A stretch of DNA of 64,000 nucleotides from Halorussus aquaticus (GCF_024218795.1 NZ_CP100400.1:62001-126000); one strand, 5' to 3'. Positions 52,037-60,929 are shown, counted from the first letter of the stretch. A program made the numbers and translations. The notes: generated from the sequence alone by a model not told the origin.

Positions 52037-53275
52037 ATGGGTGCCCGAGCGGTGACGCGGTGGGCGCGACGGTTCGTCGCCGCGAGCGCGCTCTTCCTCG
52101 TCGCGTGGCAGGCCGCCGCGCTCGTCGGCGTCGACAGACGCGTTCGAGTGGCGCTCGCGGTCTACGGCTTCGTCCTCCACGCTGTCTTCGGGAAGGCCTA
52201 CTCGCTGGTCCCCTCCTACTTCGACCGGTCGCTCGCGCTCACCCGCGCGCCCGCCGTCCACTTCCCGCTCACCGCGCTCGGGGCAGTCGGACTCGCCGCC
52301 GCGCCGCTCTCGGGCGTCCCAGAAGGAGTCGGTGCGGTCGGTGCGCTCTGCTGGACCGCCGGAGTCGCCGTCTTCGTCGCGGCGCTCGCGTGGACCCTCC
52401 GGGACAACCCGACCGGCCGCGAGACCGGCACGAGCGACGCCAACGCCGACCGCAGGCCGGTGGACCGCTTCGCCAACGCCTTCGTTCCCGTCGTCCTCGC
52501 GTACCTGCTCGTCGGGTCCTACGCCACCGTCGCCGGACGCGTCGCCCTCGTTCCCTCGCTCCCCGGTCTCTCGTCGCTCGGGGTCGCGCGCACGGCCCAC
52601 CTGCTGGCGGCGGGCACCGCCGCGCTCCTCGTCTTCGCGGTCGGATTCCGACTGTTCCCGCGGTTTCTGGTCGCCTCGCCGCCGCAAGCGCTCGTCGCCG
52701 TCGTCCTACCCGCGGGAGCGGTCGGCCCGGCCGTCCTCGCGTGGGGTCTCTACCGCAGGCCGTGGTTCCCGACCGGAGCGACCCTCGAAGCACTCGCCGT
52801 GGTCGGATTCGCGCTGGCGTACGCCGTCCTCTTCGTCCGCTCGGAGCGCCGCCGCGTCGGGTTCTACGCGGTCCTCGTCGGCGTCGCGTCGGGCGTCCTC
52901 GGCGTGCTGGTCGGTCTCTCGTTCGCGCAGGGCGACGTCCCGGCCTCGTCGGCGCTCGTCGAGACCCACTTCCGACTCAACGTCCTCGGGTTCCTCGGCA
53001 TGACTATCGCGGGTGCGACCTACCAGTTCTACCCGCCAACCGTCGGCACGTTCCCCGGCGCGTCCGACCGAACCGCGTTGGCCTCAGTCGCGCTGGTCGG
53101 CGTCGGTCTACTCGCAGAACTCGGCGGTGTGCTGACCTCGGCGACGACCGGTGTGCGGGCGGCGACGTGGACCGGGTCGCAGACGGCGACGTGGGTCCTC
53201 GTCGGCCGCGCGAGCGCGCTCGGCGGCGCGCTCCTGTTCGCGGGTCTCGTCCTCGGCGTGTTCGCCGAGCGGTGA
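52037..53275 (+). CDS. Polytopic membrane protein, NnrS-/heme-copper-like
   Basis: The 412-residue product has 11-12 membrane segments. Conserved His residues occur in the membrane: VYGFVLHAVFGKAYSLVPSYFDR, RTAHLLAAGTAALLVFAVGFRLFPRF and ETHFRLNVLGFLGMTIAGATYQFYPPTVGTF. The pattern recalls NnrS and the heme-binding subunit of oxidases and NO reductases, but this is an inference. It starts directly after the Cys-Cys MoaD-like gene (TGATATG) and both are probably made together. Confidence 0.6.
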   Translation: MGARAVTRWARRFVAASALFLVAWQAAALVGVDRRVRVALAVYGFVLHAVFGKAYSLVPSYFDRSLALTRAPAVHFPLTALGAVGLAAAPLSGVPEGVGAVGALCWTAGVAVFVAALAWTLRDNPTGRETGTSDANADRRPVDRFANAFVPVVLAYLLVGSYATVAGRVALVPSLPGLSSLGVARTAHLLAAGTAALLVFAVGFRLFPRFLVASPPQALVAVVLPAGAVGPAVLAWGLYRRPWFPTGATLEALAVVGFALAYAVLFVRSERRRVGFYAVLVGVASGVLGVLVGLSFAQGDVPASSALVETHFRLNVLGFLGMTIAGATYQFYPPTVGTFPGASDRTALASVALVGVGLLAELGGVLTSATTGVRAATWTGSQTATWVLVGRASALGGALLFAGLVLGVFAER

Positions 53276-53284
53276 GACCGTCCG

Positions 53285-54139
53285 CTACTCGTCGCCGTCC
53301 AGTCGCTTCGCCATCTGGACCTCGTCCACGAGGTCCCCTTCGACCCGGTAGTGGTCGGCCCGAGTCGCCTCGCGCTCCCACCCGTACTCGTCGAGCAGTT
53401 CCAGCGCGTCTTCGTTGGTCGCCGGGAGATTCTGGTAGACCTTCAGGTAGTCGCCGTCGGCGGCCCACGACATGCCGCGTTCGAGCAGGGTCCCGCCGAC
53501 GCCCGCTTCGCGGTACTCCCGCGCGACGCCCACGGTCAGTTCGGCGGTGTGGCTCCGGGCGGGGAGTTCGAAGCCCTGCAGGTGTACCCACCCGATTATT
53601 CCGTCTTCGGCGTCCTCACTGCCTTCGCCTCCTGCACCTTCGCTCTTCTCCTCGGCGACCCCGCGCCGTAGTTCGGCCACGAAGAACATCCGAGACTCGC
53701 GCTCGTTGAGTCGGACCAGCGCGCCGTCCCGCTCTATTGCATCGGCCACTCGCTCGTCCACGACGATGGCCCCCTCCGCGGCCACGTCGCGGATGAGTTC
53801 GGCCACCGCCTCGCGGTCGTCCTCGTCGGCGGGTCGTATCGCGTACTCGAACTCGTCGGTCTCGTGGGTCTCGGTGTCCGCGTCGGGCGAGACGTAGAGC
53901 CGACCGTCGCGCTCGGTCAGCGCCCCGGCGTCCAGCAGTTCGTCGAGGTGGTCGTTGAACTCCGCGACCGAGAGCCGAGTCGCCGACTCGGTGCCCGACC
54001 GCGGCGGTTTCGCCCCCGCGGTCTCCTCGACTCGAACCTCGTCGCGGACCTCCTCGCGGGCGGCGGACCCGCGTCGCTCGACGCACCGGTAGATGCGGGT
54101 CGCCACGTCGCTCTCGAAGTCCAGTTGGGGTGTCGCCAT
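53285..54139 (-). CDS. Winged-helix plus GNAT acetyltransferase
   Basis: The start is the ATG giving MATPQLDFESDVATRIYRCV. An N-terminal winged-helix-like part (YRCVERRGSAAREEVRDEV; LDELLDAGALTERDGRLYV; about residues 10-95) is followed by a GNAT domain with AIRPADEDDREAVAELIRDV, LTVGVAREYREAGVGGTLLERGM and KVYQNLPATNEDALELLDEYGWE. The acetyl-CoA loop is at about residues 210-225. The substrate is unknown; the joined winged helix hints at regulated or DNA-linked action. It is convergent with the membrane protein gene. Confidence 0.82.
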   Translation of the reverse strand: MATPQLDFESDVATRIYRCVERRGSAAREEVRDEVRVEETAGAKPPRSGTESATRLSVAEFNDHLDELLDAGALTERDGRLYVSPDADTETHETDEFEYAIRPADEDDREAVAELIRDVAAEGAIVVDERVADAIERDGALVRLNERESRMFFVAELRRGVAEEKSEGAGGEGSEDAEDGIIGWVHLQGFELPARSHTAELTVGVAREYREAGVGGTLLERGMSWAADGDYLKVYQNLPATNEDALELLDEYGWEREATRADHYRVEGDLVDEVQMAKRLDGDE

Positions 54140-54285
54140 GTCGCGTCCGAGTACGGCCCGGGCTACCATGGTTATTGAGTCGATACGCGGCGGTACGCGC
54201 CGAATACGGTCGAGAATTTACCTGCGTCCGAGTGAAAACTGCCGAACGGTCGTCGGGAGACGCCCGCGTTCGTGGCGTGACTCGC

Positions 54286-56037
54286 CTACTTCTCTTCGAC
54301 GTGCCGAACCGTGGTCGAGATGCCGCGCGTGCTCTCGGCCATCTCCGGCCCGGTCATCTCGGCCCGGCCGACGGCGAAGGCCTTCGGCCCCTCGATTACG
54401 ACCTCGTCGCCGACCCGGATGTCGTCGTCGGCGTCCACGACGCCCGGCGCGAGGACGCTCCCGTGGGGCGCGAAGTTGTCGATTTCGACGCGCTTGGTCG
54501 GGGCGTCGGACTCGACCCAGTGGCGAGCGCCGGCGAGCGTGAACGAGAGGACGCCGTACTGGGGCACCATCGCGGCGAGTTGCTCGCCGTCGGGGTCCTG
54601 CACGCGGAGTTTGGGGTAGCGGGCCTCGGTCTGCACGTCGTCGAAGAGCGCGTCGCCCGCGCCCTCGCCGAACTGGTAGTCGGCGATGGCTTTGAGCGTG
54701 TTGTGCTGGCGCTCGCGCTTGCCGTACTTGAGTTCGCCGTCGAGGGTCCGCATCAGGTTGCCCAGCGACTCGGTCGTGGTGGGGTGGTCCTCGACGGTGT
54801 ACTCGAACTCCATGCCGAGCGCCTCCTCGACGCGTTCGCACACGTCGCGGTAGCCCTCGTTCGGGACGTGGGCGACGACGCGCGGGTAGTCGTTGTGTTC
54901 GAGGTAGCGCCGCAGGACCTCGGCGACGAACTGCTTCTCGTCCTCGGACCAGCGACCCGTGACCACCGAGTCGTAGTGCTGTGCCGGATACGTCAGTTCG
55001 AGTTCCTGCGGGACGACGCCGATGGGCGAGGTCATCGAGACGGTGTGCGCCCGGAACTGGATGGCGTCGTGGAACTGGCCGTGGCTCTGGGACTCGCTGT
55101 AGGGCTTGGCCGCCGAACAGGGCACCAGCACGAGGGGGTTGTCGAACCGATTCCGGTACCGCGAGGTCACGCGGTCGGCGAACCGCTGTATCTCGACGCG
55201 CTGGAGGGTGTCCTCGGTCGCGGCCGAGAGTTCGGCGTCGCGGATGAGCGGGGTGCGCTCTTCGAGGTACGACCACTGCTGGTCGAACTCCCGGAAGGCG
55301 GCGGTCAGCCACTGGTCGTGGCGGGCCTGTCCCTCGATGTAGTCCCGGAGGCGACCCGACCGGATGCGCTCGCGGACGATTCCCAACTCCGCGCGGAGGG
55401 CGTTGACGTTGTGGTCGGCGCAGTCCTCGCGGGTGAACTCCGAGACCGGTTTCCGGCAGGCCGGGCACGCACAGGGGAGTTCCGAGAGGTCGTCGAGATA
55501 GTGGGTGCCCTCCGAGGTCAGGTACTTCCCCTGCGTGCCCGCCACCACCGCACGGTCGGCGTCCACGAGGTCCACTCCGGCGTAGACCAGCGTGGCGACG
55601 TTCGCGGGCGTGGCGACCCCCGGCAGGTAGAGCGCGCTGTCGGCCGGGACTGCGTCGCGGGTCTCCACGACGGCGTCCTTGAACCCCGCGCCGTGGCCGA
55701 CGAACCCCTGCGCGCCCGAGAGGACGTAGGCGTCCGACCCGTAGTCGTCTGCGGTCTCGGGCGCGACGACCGCGGCGCTCGGGTAGTCCACGTCGGGGTA
55801 CTCCGCGGCGAACGACTCCATCACCTCGTCGTCGGTCCCGCTGGGGAACCCGCGGTGGGGGAGAATCGTGAGAACGTCGTCGCTCCCCTCGGGGACCTCC
55901 CGGTCGGCGGTCCAGAGGCTTCCGGCGTCGGCGAGGAAGTCGTCCGCGATGGCGGGCGTCGTCACGGCGTCCGCGAGGCGCAACTCGGCGATTCGCGCCG
56001 GGCCGTCGCGCTCGTGGACCTCGAAGTAGTCGGTCAT
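54286..56037 (-). CDS. arcS: Archaeosine synthase ArcS
   Basis: ArcS couples lysine to preQ0 at position 15 of tRNA, the step that RaSEA completes to archaeosine. The start is the ATG giving MTDYFEVHERDGPARIAE. The N-terminal half is TGT-like, with a Cys set in CACPACRKPVSEFTREDC. The middle carries the diagnostic PCSAAKPYSESQSHGQFHDAI motif. The C-terminal PUA domain ends DDDIRVGDEVVIEGPKAFAVGRAEMTG. Length 583 is normal. No other gene is in the same transcription unit. Confidence 0.93.
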   Translation of the reverse strand: MTDYFEVHERDGPARIAELRLADAVTTPAIADDFLADAGSLWTADREVPEGSDDVLTILPHRGFPSGTDDEVMESFAAEYPDVDYPSAAVVAPETADDYGSDAYVLSGAQGFVGHGAGFKDAVVETRDAVPADSALYLPGVATPANVATLVYAGVDLVDADRAVVAGTQGKYLTSEGTHYLDDLSELPCACPACRKPVSEFTREDCADHNVNALRAELGIVRERIRSGRLRDYIEGQARHDQWLTAAFREFDQQWSYLEERTPLIRDAELSAATEDTLQRVEIQRFADRVTSRYRNRFDNPLVLVPCSAAKPYSESQSHGQFHDAIQFRAHTVSMTSPIGVVPQELELTYPAQHYDSVVTGRWSEDEKQFVAEVLRRYLEHNDYPRVVAHVPNEGYRDVCERVEEALGMEFEYTVEDHPTTTESLGNLMRTLDGELKYGKRERQHNTLKAIADYQFGEGAGDALFDDVQTEARYPKLRVQDPDGEQLAAMVPQYGVLSFTLAGARHWVESDAPTKRVEIDNFAPHGSVLAPGVVDADDDIRVGDEVVIEGPKAFAVGRAEMTGPEMAESTRGISTTVRHVEEK

Positions 56038-56182
56038 ACCTCCCGGTCGGGGGGCGAGAGGCAACTATCTTGCGAGACGCGACTCCCGTCCCGGACGCTC
56101 GCGGGCGTCGAAACAGCGGCGTCTGGTCCGGTGTGGCCGACGTGGCGCGACCGCCTCGTCGAGAAGCCGACCCGGAGCGTCG

Positions 56183-56566
56183 TCACGCCGTGGGCGCGGT
56201 CGTCTCCTCGGTCGCTTTGGTCCCGGCGTAGGCGTTGTATCCGCCGAACGCGGCGACCAGCACGCCCACGACGACGGCGTTCCAGAACGCGACGCCCGCG
56301 AGCGTCCAGACGAACGCCGCGGCTATCGTCCAGAGTCCGAGCAGCGCGTTCAGGCCGCTACTCCACCGCGGGACGACGCCCTCGTCGGTGGCCGCGTAGA
56401 AGCCGTACGCTCCGAGAATCGCTATCGCCGCACCGATCAGCAGGTCGTTCCAGTAGTTCGCACCGCTCACACCCCACACGAACGTCGGCACGAGGAACAA
56501 CCACAAGCCGAGCAGCGCGTTCGCGCCGGAGAGCCACTTCGAAGCCGTGGTCTCTCTCGAACTCAT
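56183..56566 (-). CDS. SPW-repeat membrane protein
   Basis: The 127-residue product has two copies of a two-helix SPW repeat: WLSGANALLGLWLFLVPTFVWG and SSGLNALLGLWTIAAAFVWTL, each followed by a second helix (NDLLIGAAIAILGAYGFYAA; NAVVVGVLVAAFGGYNAYAG). The SPW family (pfam03779) is membrane-bound and has no known function. The polar tail is short. Confidence 0.85.
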   Translation of the reverse strand: MSSRETTASKWLSGANALLGLWLFLVPTFVWGVSGANYWNDLLIGAAIAILGAYGFYAATDEGVVPRWSSGLNALLGLWTIAAAFVWTLAGVAFWNAVVVGVLVAAFGGYNAYAGTKATEETTAPTA

Positions 56567-56733
56567 GGTCTGTCACCTCGTTCTGCCGGGGTGTTCGTCC
56601 CTCGGCGTCCGTCCCTACGCGATTCTCGGAGAAAAATGGTTGCGACGATTTCACCCGGAAGCGGCGGCTTGACGCCCCGTAATCCGATTTTGAACGCCGA
56701 GTCACGGTCCCGAGCGGTCGCCGCTCGCGGAGA

Positions 56734-57426
56734 CTACTCGACGGTCTGCTCGCGCGTTCGGTCGCGGTCGTCCTCCACCGCCTTCACCGTCAGGACGTTC
56801 GCGACGAGGTTCCCGTGGCCGCGTCGGAGTCGTTCGGAGAGGGCCTGATGAGAGATGGCGAGTTCGTCGGCGAGGTCCCGCGCCGAGGTGTCGCGGGGGA
56901 CCTCGTAGTAGCCGGTTTCGAGCGCGGTCGTCACGGCCTCGTACTGCTGGGCGGTCAGTCCGTACTGGCCCTGTTCGTCGCGGTTCTCCAGTTCGTGTAT
57001 CTGCTCGACGTCGACGTCGAGGTCCCGGTCCCGGCAGAAGTCGTGGGTCTGGGAGACGGCCTCCCGGTCGGGAAACAGGATGCGGAGGTGCCACCGCCGG
57101 TCGCGGCCCCGCGCCTTCAGGACGGCGGCCCCGTGTTCGGTCATCGAGTGGAGCAGCACTTCGACCGACTCGACCCACTCCATCTGGTAGAATCGCCCGT
57201 CGGTCAGGTCGGTGAGTCGCCGCTCGTTCTCGACCGAGGGGTCCGCCGCGAGCGCGTCCTCGAAGGCGTCGAGGTCCTCGCCCGCGGCCCAGACGAACGG
57301 CATGACGCGCCCCTCGTCGTGGGCCACGACGCGCTCGGCTTCGACCGCTACGTCGGGGACCCGCGGGAGCGTCTCCCGGAGCGCGAACGCGTCCGTGGGG
57401 ACGCCGAGTTGCGCAATGGTACTCAT
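56734..57426 (-). CDS. Bat-type HTH transcription regulator
   Basis: The start is the ATG giving MSTIAQLGVPTDAFALRETL. The 230-residue product has an N-terminal sensing part (about 1-155) that is a typical bacterio-opsin activator-like domain, and the C-terminal HTH_10 domain: YGLTAQQYEAVTTALETGYYEVPRDTSARDLADELAISHQALSERLRRGHGNLV. Such regulators control bioenergetic or stress genes in haloarchaea. Its target is unknown; nothing near it indicates one. Confidence 0.9.
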   Translation of the reverse strand: MSTIAQLGVPTDAFALRETLPRVPDVAVEAERVVAHDEGRVMPFVWAAGEDLDAFEDALAADPSVENERRLTDLTDGRFYQMEWVESVEVLLHSMTEHGAAVLKARGRDRRWHLRILFPDREAVSQTHDFCRDRDLDVDVEQIHELENRDEQGQYGLTAQQYEAVTTALETGYYEVPRDTSARDLADELAISHQALSERLRRGHGNLVANVLTVKAVEDDRDRTREQTVE

Positions 57427-57549
57427 AGCCGCTCGTACCACGAACTGACTGATATGGCTTGTAGCCGATTGCTTGCCGACGTCGAGACGGAAAGCGACGT
57501 CCGCACCGCCTCGAAAACATTATCAGTCTGAGACGAAACGCTCCGAAAG

Positions 57550-57978
57550 ATGGCGTCCCCGCGAACAGACGGTGACGACACCGACCGGGACGATACCCCC
57601 GACCGAGACTCAGCGCCTGACCGAGAACGCTGGCGGCCGAAGCTCTCGTTGCTCCTCGCCGGACTCCTCGCAGTGGACGTCGGCATCGACCTCTACGACG
57701 ACGGAACCGTCACGTGGTTCTGGCTCGCGGTCGGCGCGGTCGCGTGGGCCGCGGCGGCGGGACCGGTCGCGTCGAGCGCGGTCGGTCGGCGGGTCGGTGC
57801 GTGGTTCCGGTCCATCGGCAGATTCGGTCTAGGCGTCGTCATCGTCGGGTTCGCGGGCGCGACGTGGTGGCTGATGAGTACGTTCGACCCGCCGATGCTC
57901 CCCATCGACAGCCTCGTTTTCGGCGGGATGGTCGGACTGATACTCCAAGTTCTCCGGGAGATGCACGAGTCGAACTGA
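57550..57978 (+). CDS. Small membrane protein, unknown function
   Basis: The 142-residue product has a charged acidic N-terminal part followed by four membrane segments (for example LSLLLAGLLAVDVGIDLYDDGTVTWFWLAVGAVAWAAAAG). No motif is recognised. Its stop lies eight bases before the decayed tgtA 3' copy, which suggests that it once bordered tgtA directly in a tail-to-tail arrangement. Confidence 0.6.
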   Translation: MASPRTDGDDTDRDDTPDRDSAPDRERWRPKLSLLLAGLLAVDVGIDLYDDGTVTWFWLAVGAVAWAAAAGPVASSAVGRRVGAWFRSIGRFGLGVVIVGFAGATWWLMSTFDPPMLPIDSLVFGGMVGLILQVLREMHESN

Positions 57979-57988
57979 CCGACCCTGC

Positions 57989-58067
57989 TCACGCGGGGTC
58001 GGCGCTCAGGTCCACGGTGTCCACATCTTCGGACACCCGCGCCAGCGCGCCCTCGGGCTAGTCGTGG
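57989..58067 (-). pseudogene. Decayed second copy of the tgtA 3' end
   Basis: These 79 bases match the 3' end of tgtA (58853-58931) at all but about ten positions by my count, including the stop codon. Read in the tgtA frame it gives D-stop-PEGALARVSEDVDTVDLSADPA, against [24 protein letters not shown] in the intact gene. The Trp codon has become TAG. Similarity stops at the upstream end. It lies on the far side of the AbrB-PIN pair, as expected for a displaced gene end after an element inserted at tgtA. Confidence 0.85.
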
Positions 58068-58113
58068 CGGTTCTCTGGACACGGTTTCGGAACCCGCGGA
58101 CTACCGTATCGGC

Positions 58114-58134
58114 GTAATACTTTTTTTGTAATAC
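58114..58134 (+). promoter_or_regulatory. Paired gtaatac repeats upstream of the toxin-antitoxin pair
   Basis: The motif gtaatac occurs at 58114-58120 and again at 58128-58134, separated by seven T bases, just before the AbrB-type gene. Antitoxins of this kind bind their own promoter, so this is a good operator candidate. The AT-rich run also contains the likely TATA box. Confidence 0.5.
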
Positions 58135-58148
58135 GTCAAAATCATACT

Positions 58149-58370
58149 ATGAGCCGCGTCACGAGCAAAGGGCAGGTCACGATTCCGAAGGAAGTCCGCG
58201 AACGACTAGGTATCCGACCGGGTGACGAAATCGAGTTCGAAGAGACCGACGAAGGGTACGTCCTCAAGAAGGAAGTCGAAGAGGATCGCTTCGAGAAGTG
58301 GCGAGGCGCGGCAGAGACCGACGAAACAGTCGAAGAGCGGATGCGCGACCTCCGCGGAGAGCGTGAATGA
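58149..58370 (+). CDS. AbrB/MazE-type antitoxin
   Basis: The 73-residue product has an N-terminal swapped-hairpin AbrB DNA-binding domain (SRVTSKGQVTIPKEVRERLGIRPGDEIEFEETDEGYVLKKE), then a charged tail that would wrap the toxin. It is the first gene of a two-gene module; its stop overlaps the ATG of the PIN gene by four bases. It should repress its own promoter and neutralise the PIN nuclease. Confidence 0.92.
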   Translation: MSRVTSKGQVTIPKEVRERLGIRPGDEIEFEETDEGYVLKKEVEEDRFEKWRGAAETDETVEERMRDLRGERE

Positions 58371-58849
58371 CTCGGACCGTCGTAGACACGAGCGCGCTCA
58401 TCGCACTGCTGTATCCCGAAGACCGACACAACCGACGTGCAGTGTCGCTGCTCCAAGCGGCCGCCGCTGACGGGGCGATTTCGATAAACTCCGTCGTCTA
58501 CGCGGAGTTGGCCGCCGACCCGTACTTCGAGTCCCACGAGCAGTTAGACGCCTTCCTCGACGACACGGGTATCGGCATCGAGGAACTCCCGCACGACGCC
58601 CTGTTCCACGCTGGGGAGGCGTTCCAGACGTATCTCGACAGGCGCGGCGATGGTCTCCAGTGCGGCGAGTGCGGTCATCAGACGACCTACGAATGCGGGG
58701 GGTGCGGGGCACCCGTGACCGCGCGCCAACACGTCCCCGCCGATTTTCTCATCGGCGCACACGCCGAAACGGCCGACGAACTGGTCACGTTCGACCGAGG
58801 GTTCTACCGGGACTACTTCGACGTGGAGTGTCGAACCGTTCGGGAGTGA
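58367..58849 (+). CDS. PIN-domain nuclease (VapC-like) with inserted zinc ribbon
   Basis: The 160-residue product has the PIN acidic residues Asp7 (VVDTSALIALLY), Glu47 (VYAELAAD), Asp126 (ADFLIGAHA) and Asp143 (VTFDRGFY). Between the usual helix (AFQTYLDRRG) and the ADFLIG segment a zinc ribbon is inserted with Cys99, Cys102, Cys110 and Cys113 (QCGECGHQTTYECGGCG). It is likely an RNA-cutting toxin. It overlaps the antitoxin gene and ends three bases before the stop of tgtA in a convergent layout. Confidence 0.85.
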   Translation: MTRTVVDTSALIALLYPEDRHNRRAVSLLQAAAADGAISINSVVYAELAADPYFESHEQLDAFLDDTGIGIEELPHDALFHAGEAFQTYLDRRGDGLQCGECGHQTTYECGGCGAPVTARQHVPADFLIGAHAETADELVTFDRGFYRDYFDVECRTVRE

Positions 58850-58852
58850 CGC

Positions 58853-60331
58853 TCACTCGGGGTCGGCGCTCAGGTCCACCACGTCCACGTCCTCGGGCAC
58901 CAGCGCCAGCGCGCTCTCGGGCCAGTCGTGGTGGGCCAGCGTGAACTCGGTCTCGGGGTTCGACTCGGCGAGTCGGGCGACTCCCTTCGCGGCCGACCGG
59001 TACCCCTCCGGGTCCATGCGCTCGGGAACCTCGGCGGTAAGCGGGTAGGTCTCCGAGAGGTGGCGCGGGAAGGGACCGAACGGGGCGACGACGCGCCACG
59101 ACTCGTCGTAGCGGTCGCTCGGGCCGCCTTCGGTCAGCAGCACTCGGCCTTCGGGGTTCAGGCGGTCGAGACGCTCGCGGTGGCGGACGACCTCCGGTCG
59201 CCGCGCGCTCTCGCCCGAGAGGTAGAAGAACGCGCCCTTCGAGACCGAGTCCTCGCGCTCCAACTGGTCGGCGTGTGCCGTCAGCGCGCGGTAGCCGTCG
59301 AGCATCGCGGGGTGGGCGCGGGCGCGGGTCTCGACCAGTTCGAGCAGGTTGCCCGACCGCAGGGCCTGCTTGACGGTGCGCATCTCCCGGAAGGTGACGT
59401 GGAGGTTGTGTTCGGCCAGCAGTTCCTCGCGCTCGCGGTCGTCGAGTCGCCGCAGTTCCGCCGGGGTGTGCTCCGCGCAGACCGGACACGAGCAGGGGAA
59501 GTAGTCGAGGTCGTCCATCTGCTCGGTTCCGCGAACGGTGAGGTACCGGTCGTCGCGGGCGTAGAGCGCGTAGGCCGCCGAGTCGAAGAGGTCGCATCCC
59601 ATCGCCACCGCCAGCGCGAACATCATGGGGTGGCCCGCGCCGAAGAGGTGGACCGGCGCGTCCGCGCCGAGGCCGCGCTTGGCCGCCGCCACCACGTCCA
59701 CCATCTCGGCGTAGCGGTAGTCGTTCATCAGGGGGACGACCGCGCCGACCGGGAACACGTCGAGGTCGGTGGCCTCGGCGTGACGGCCCGCCTCCTCGCG
59801 CAGGTCGGTGTAGGTCGAACCCTGCACGGGCGCGTTCACCAGCATGTCGCCCACGTCCACGCCCTCCGCGACTTCGAGTCGCTCCTGCGTCGTCGCGAGT
59901 TCCTCCTCGGCCTGCTCGCGGGGCACGTCCGGCGGCGTCGGGATGTCCACCGGGGTCCCGATGTCGCTCCCGACGTCGTGCTGGAACTGGAGGATTTCGG
60001 GGGTCGTCACGTCGATTTCGCCGTACTCCGCCAACTGAAACGACCCGGAGTCGGTCATGATGGCTCCGTCGAAGTCCAGCACGTCGTGCAGACCCCGGTC
60101 GAGCGCCTCGTCGCGGTAGTCGTCGCTCCCGTAGAAGATGTAGGAGTTCGTGATGAGAATCTCCGCGCCGAACTCGGACTCGAGTCGAGAGGGCTCGACG
60201 GTCCGGACGTGGGGGTTGATGACGGGAAGGAGCGCCGGCGTCTCGACGGTGACGCCCGCGCGGGGGACTTCCAGTTCCCCGATGCGACCCAGCGCGTCTT
60301 GGTCGCGTATCTCGAAGTTGTCTCTGGTCAT
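58853..60331 (-). CDS. tgtA: tRNA-guanine(15) transglycosylase (archaeosine)
   Basis: TgtA swaps guanine-15 of tRNA for preQ0, the first step to archaeosine. The start is the ATG giving [41 protein letters not shown]; longer in-frame starts are poor. The nucleophile region is [17 protein letters not shown], and the second Asp motif follows. The zinc site is [14 protein letters not shown] with a downstream His. The 492 residues include the C-terminal C1-type domain without a full PUA. The 3' end is duplicated beyond the toxin-antitoxin pair. Confidence 0.95.
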   Translation of the reverse strand: MTRDNFEIRDQDALGRIGELEVPRAGVTVETPALLPVINPHVRTVEPSRLESEFGAEILITNSYIFYGSDDYRDEALDRGLHDVLDFDGAIMTDSGSFQLAEYGEIDVTTPEILQFQHDVGSDIGTPVDIPTPPDVPREQAEEELATTQERLEVAEGVDVGDMLVNAPVQGSTYTDLREEAGRHAEATDLDVFPVGAVVPLMNDYRYAEMVDVVAAAKRGLGADAPVHLFGAGHPMMFALAVAMGCDLFDSAAYALYARDDRYLTVRGTEQMDDLDYFPCSCPVCAEHTPAELRRLDDREREELLAEHNLHVTFREMRTVKQALRSGNLLELVETRARAHPAMLDGYRALTAHADQLEREDSVSKGAFFYLSGESARRPEVVRHRERLDRLNPEGRVLLTEGGPSDRYDESWRVVAPFGPFPRHLSETYPLTAEVPERMDPEGYRSAAKGVARLAESNPETEFTLAHHDWPESALALVPEDVDVVDLSADPE

Positions 60332-60404
60332 TGCGATTGGATAGCCGGATGAAGCGGGTAAGCGTTCCGTTACGTCGAAGGCGTTCGGTCCAGTAGACTC
60401 TCCT

Positions 60405-60929
60405 ATGACGGCCTCGGACTCGTCGGCGTTTCGGCGCGTCTCGGTCGCCAGTGTCTCCGAAATCCCCGACGACATTCCGGCCGAGCTATCGGTCGAGACG
60501 CGCCGAGCGACCGTCACCGCCGACGCGGCCGCGACTATCGAAATCTGTCTGCGTTGGACCGGGGAGACGGACGCGACGCTCTTGTTCGGCAGCACTGCAC
60601 CGATGGAACTCCCCGCGCTCGCAGAGGGGCCGCCGCCGTCGCTCCTGCTGGTGCCGACCGACCGGAACCCCGACCGCGACGACTCTCGGCCGGAGTGCTG
60701 GCGGCCCGACCGGGATTCGGACGACCACTTCGGCCACCCCCTCGGCCTCCGGAGACGAGCAGTCGCGCCCGGCGAGACAGTCGCGTGCGAGGCAGCGGTC
60801 TGGAGCGACTACCGGACCGACGACTGCCTCCCGCCGGGGCGGTACACCTTCACCGACACCGTTTCGGTGGCGGACCGCGACCCGGCGTATCGAGAGTGGT
60901 CGTTCTCGCTCCGAATCGAGCGACCGTAA
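60405..60929 (+). CDS. Conserved haloarchaeal protein, beta-rich
   Basis: The 174-residue product has a beta-sandwich character with [70 protein letters not shown] and a C-terminal strand. It has no signal peptide and no catalytic motif. Proteins like it are scattered in haloarchaea without assigned role. It is divergent from tgtA with 73 bases between starts. Confidence 0.6.
   Translation: MTASDSSAFRRVSVASVSEIPDDIPAELSVETRRATVTADAAATIEICLRWTGETDATLLFGSTAPMELPALAEGPPPSLLLVPTDRNPDRDDSRPECWRPDRDSDDHFGHPLGLRRRAVAPGETVACEAAVWSDYRTDDCLPPGRYTFTDTVSVADRDPAYREWSFSLRIERP

Noticed and set aside
54130-56682. 850-codon open frame on the plus strand across arcS
   Set aside because: It is antisense to arcS, whose motifs are clear. 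Long antisense frames are common in GC-rich haloarchaeal DNA, and its composition (Val/Arg/His/Gly-rich) is unlike real genes here.
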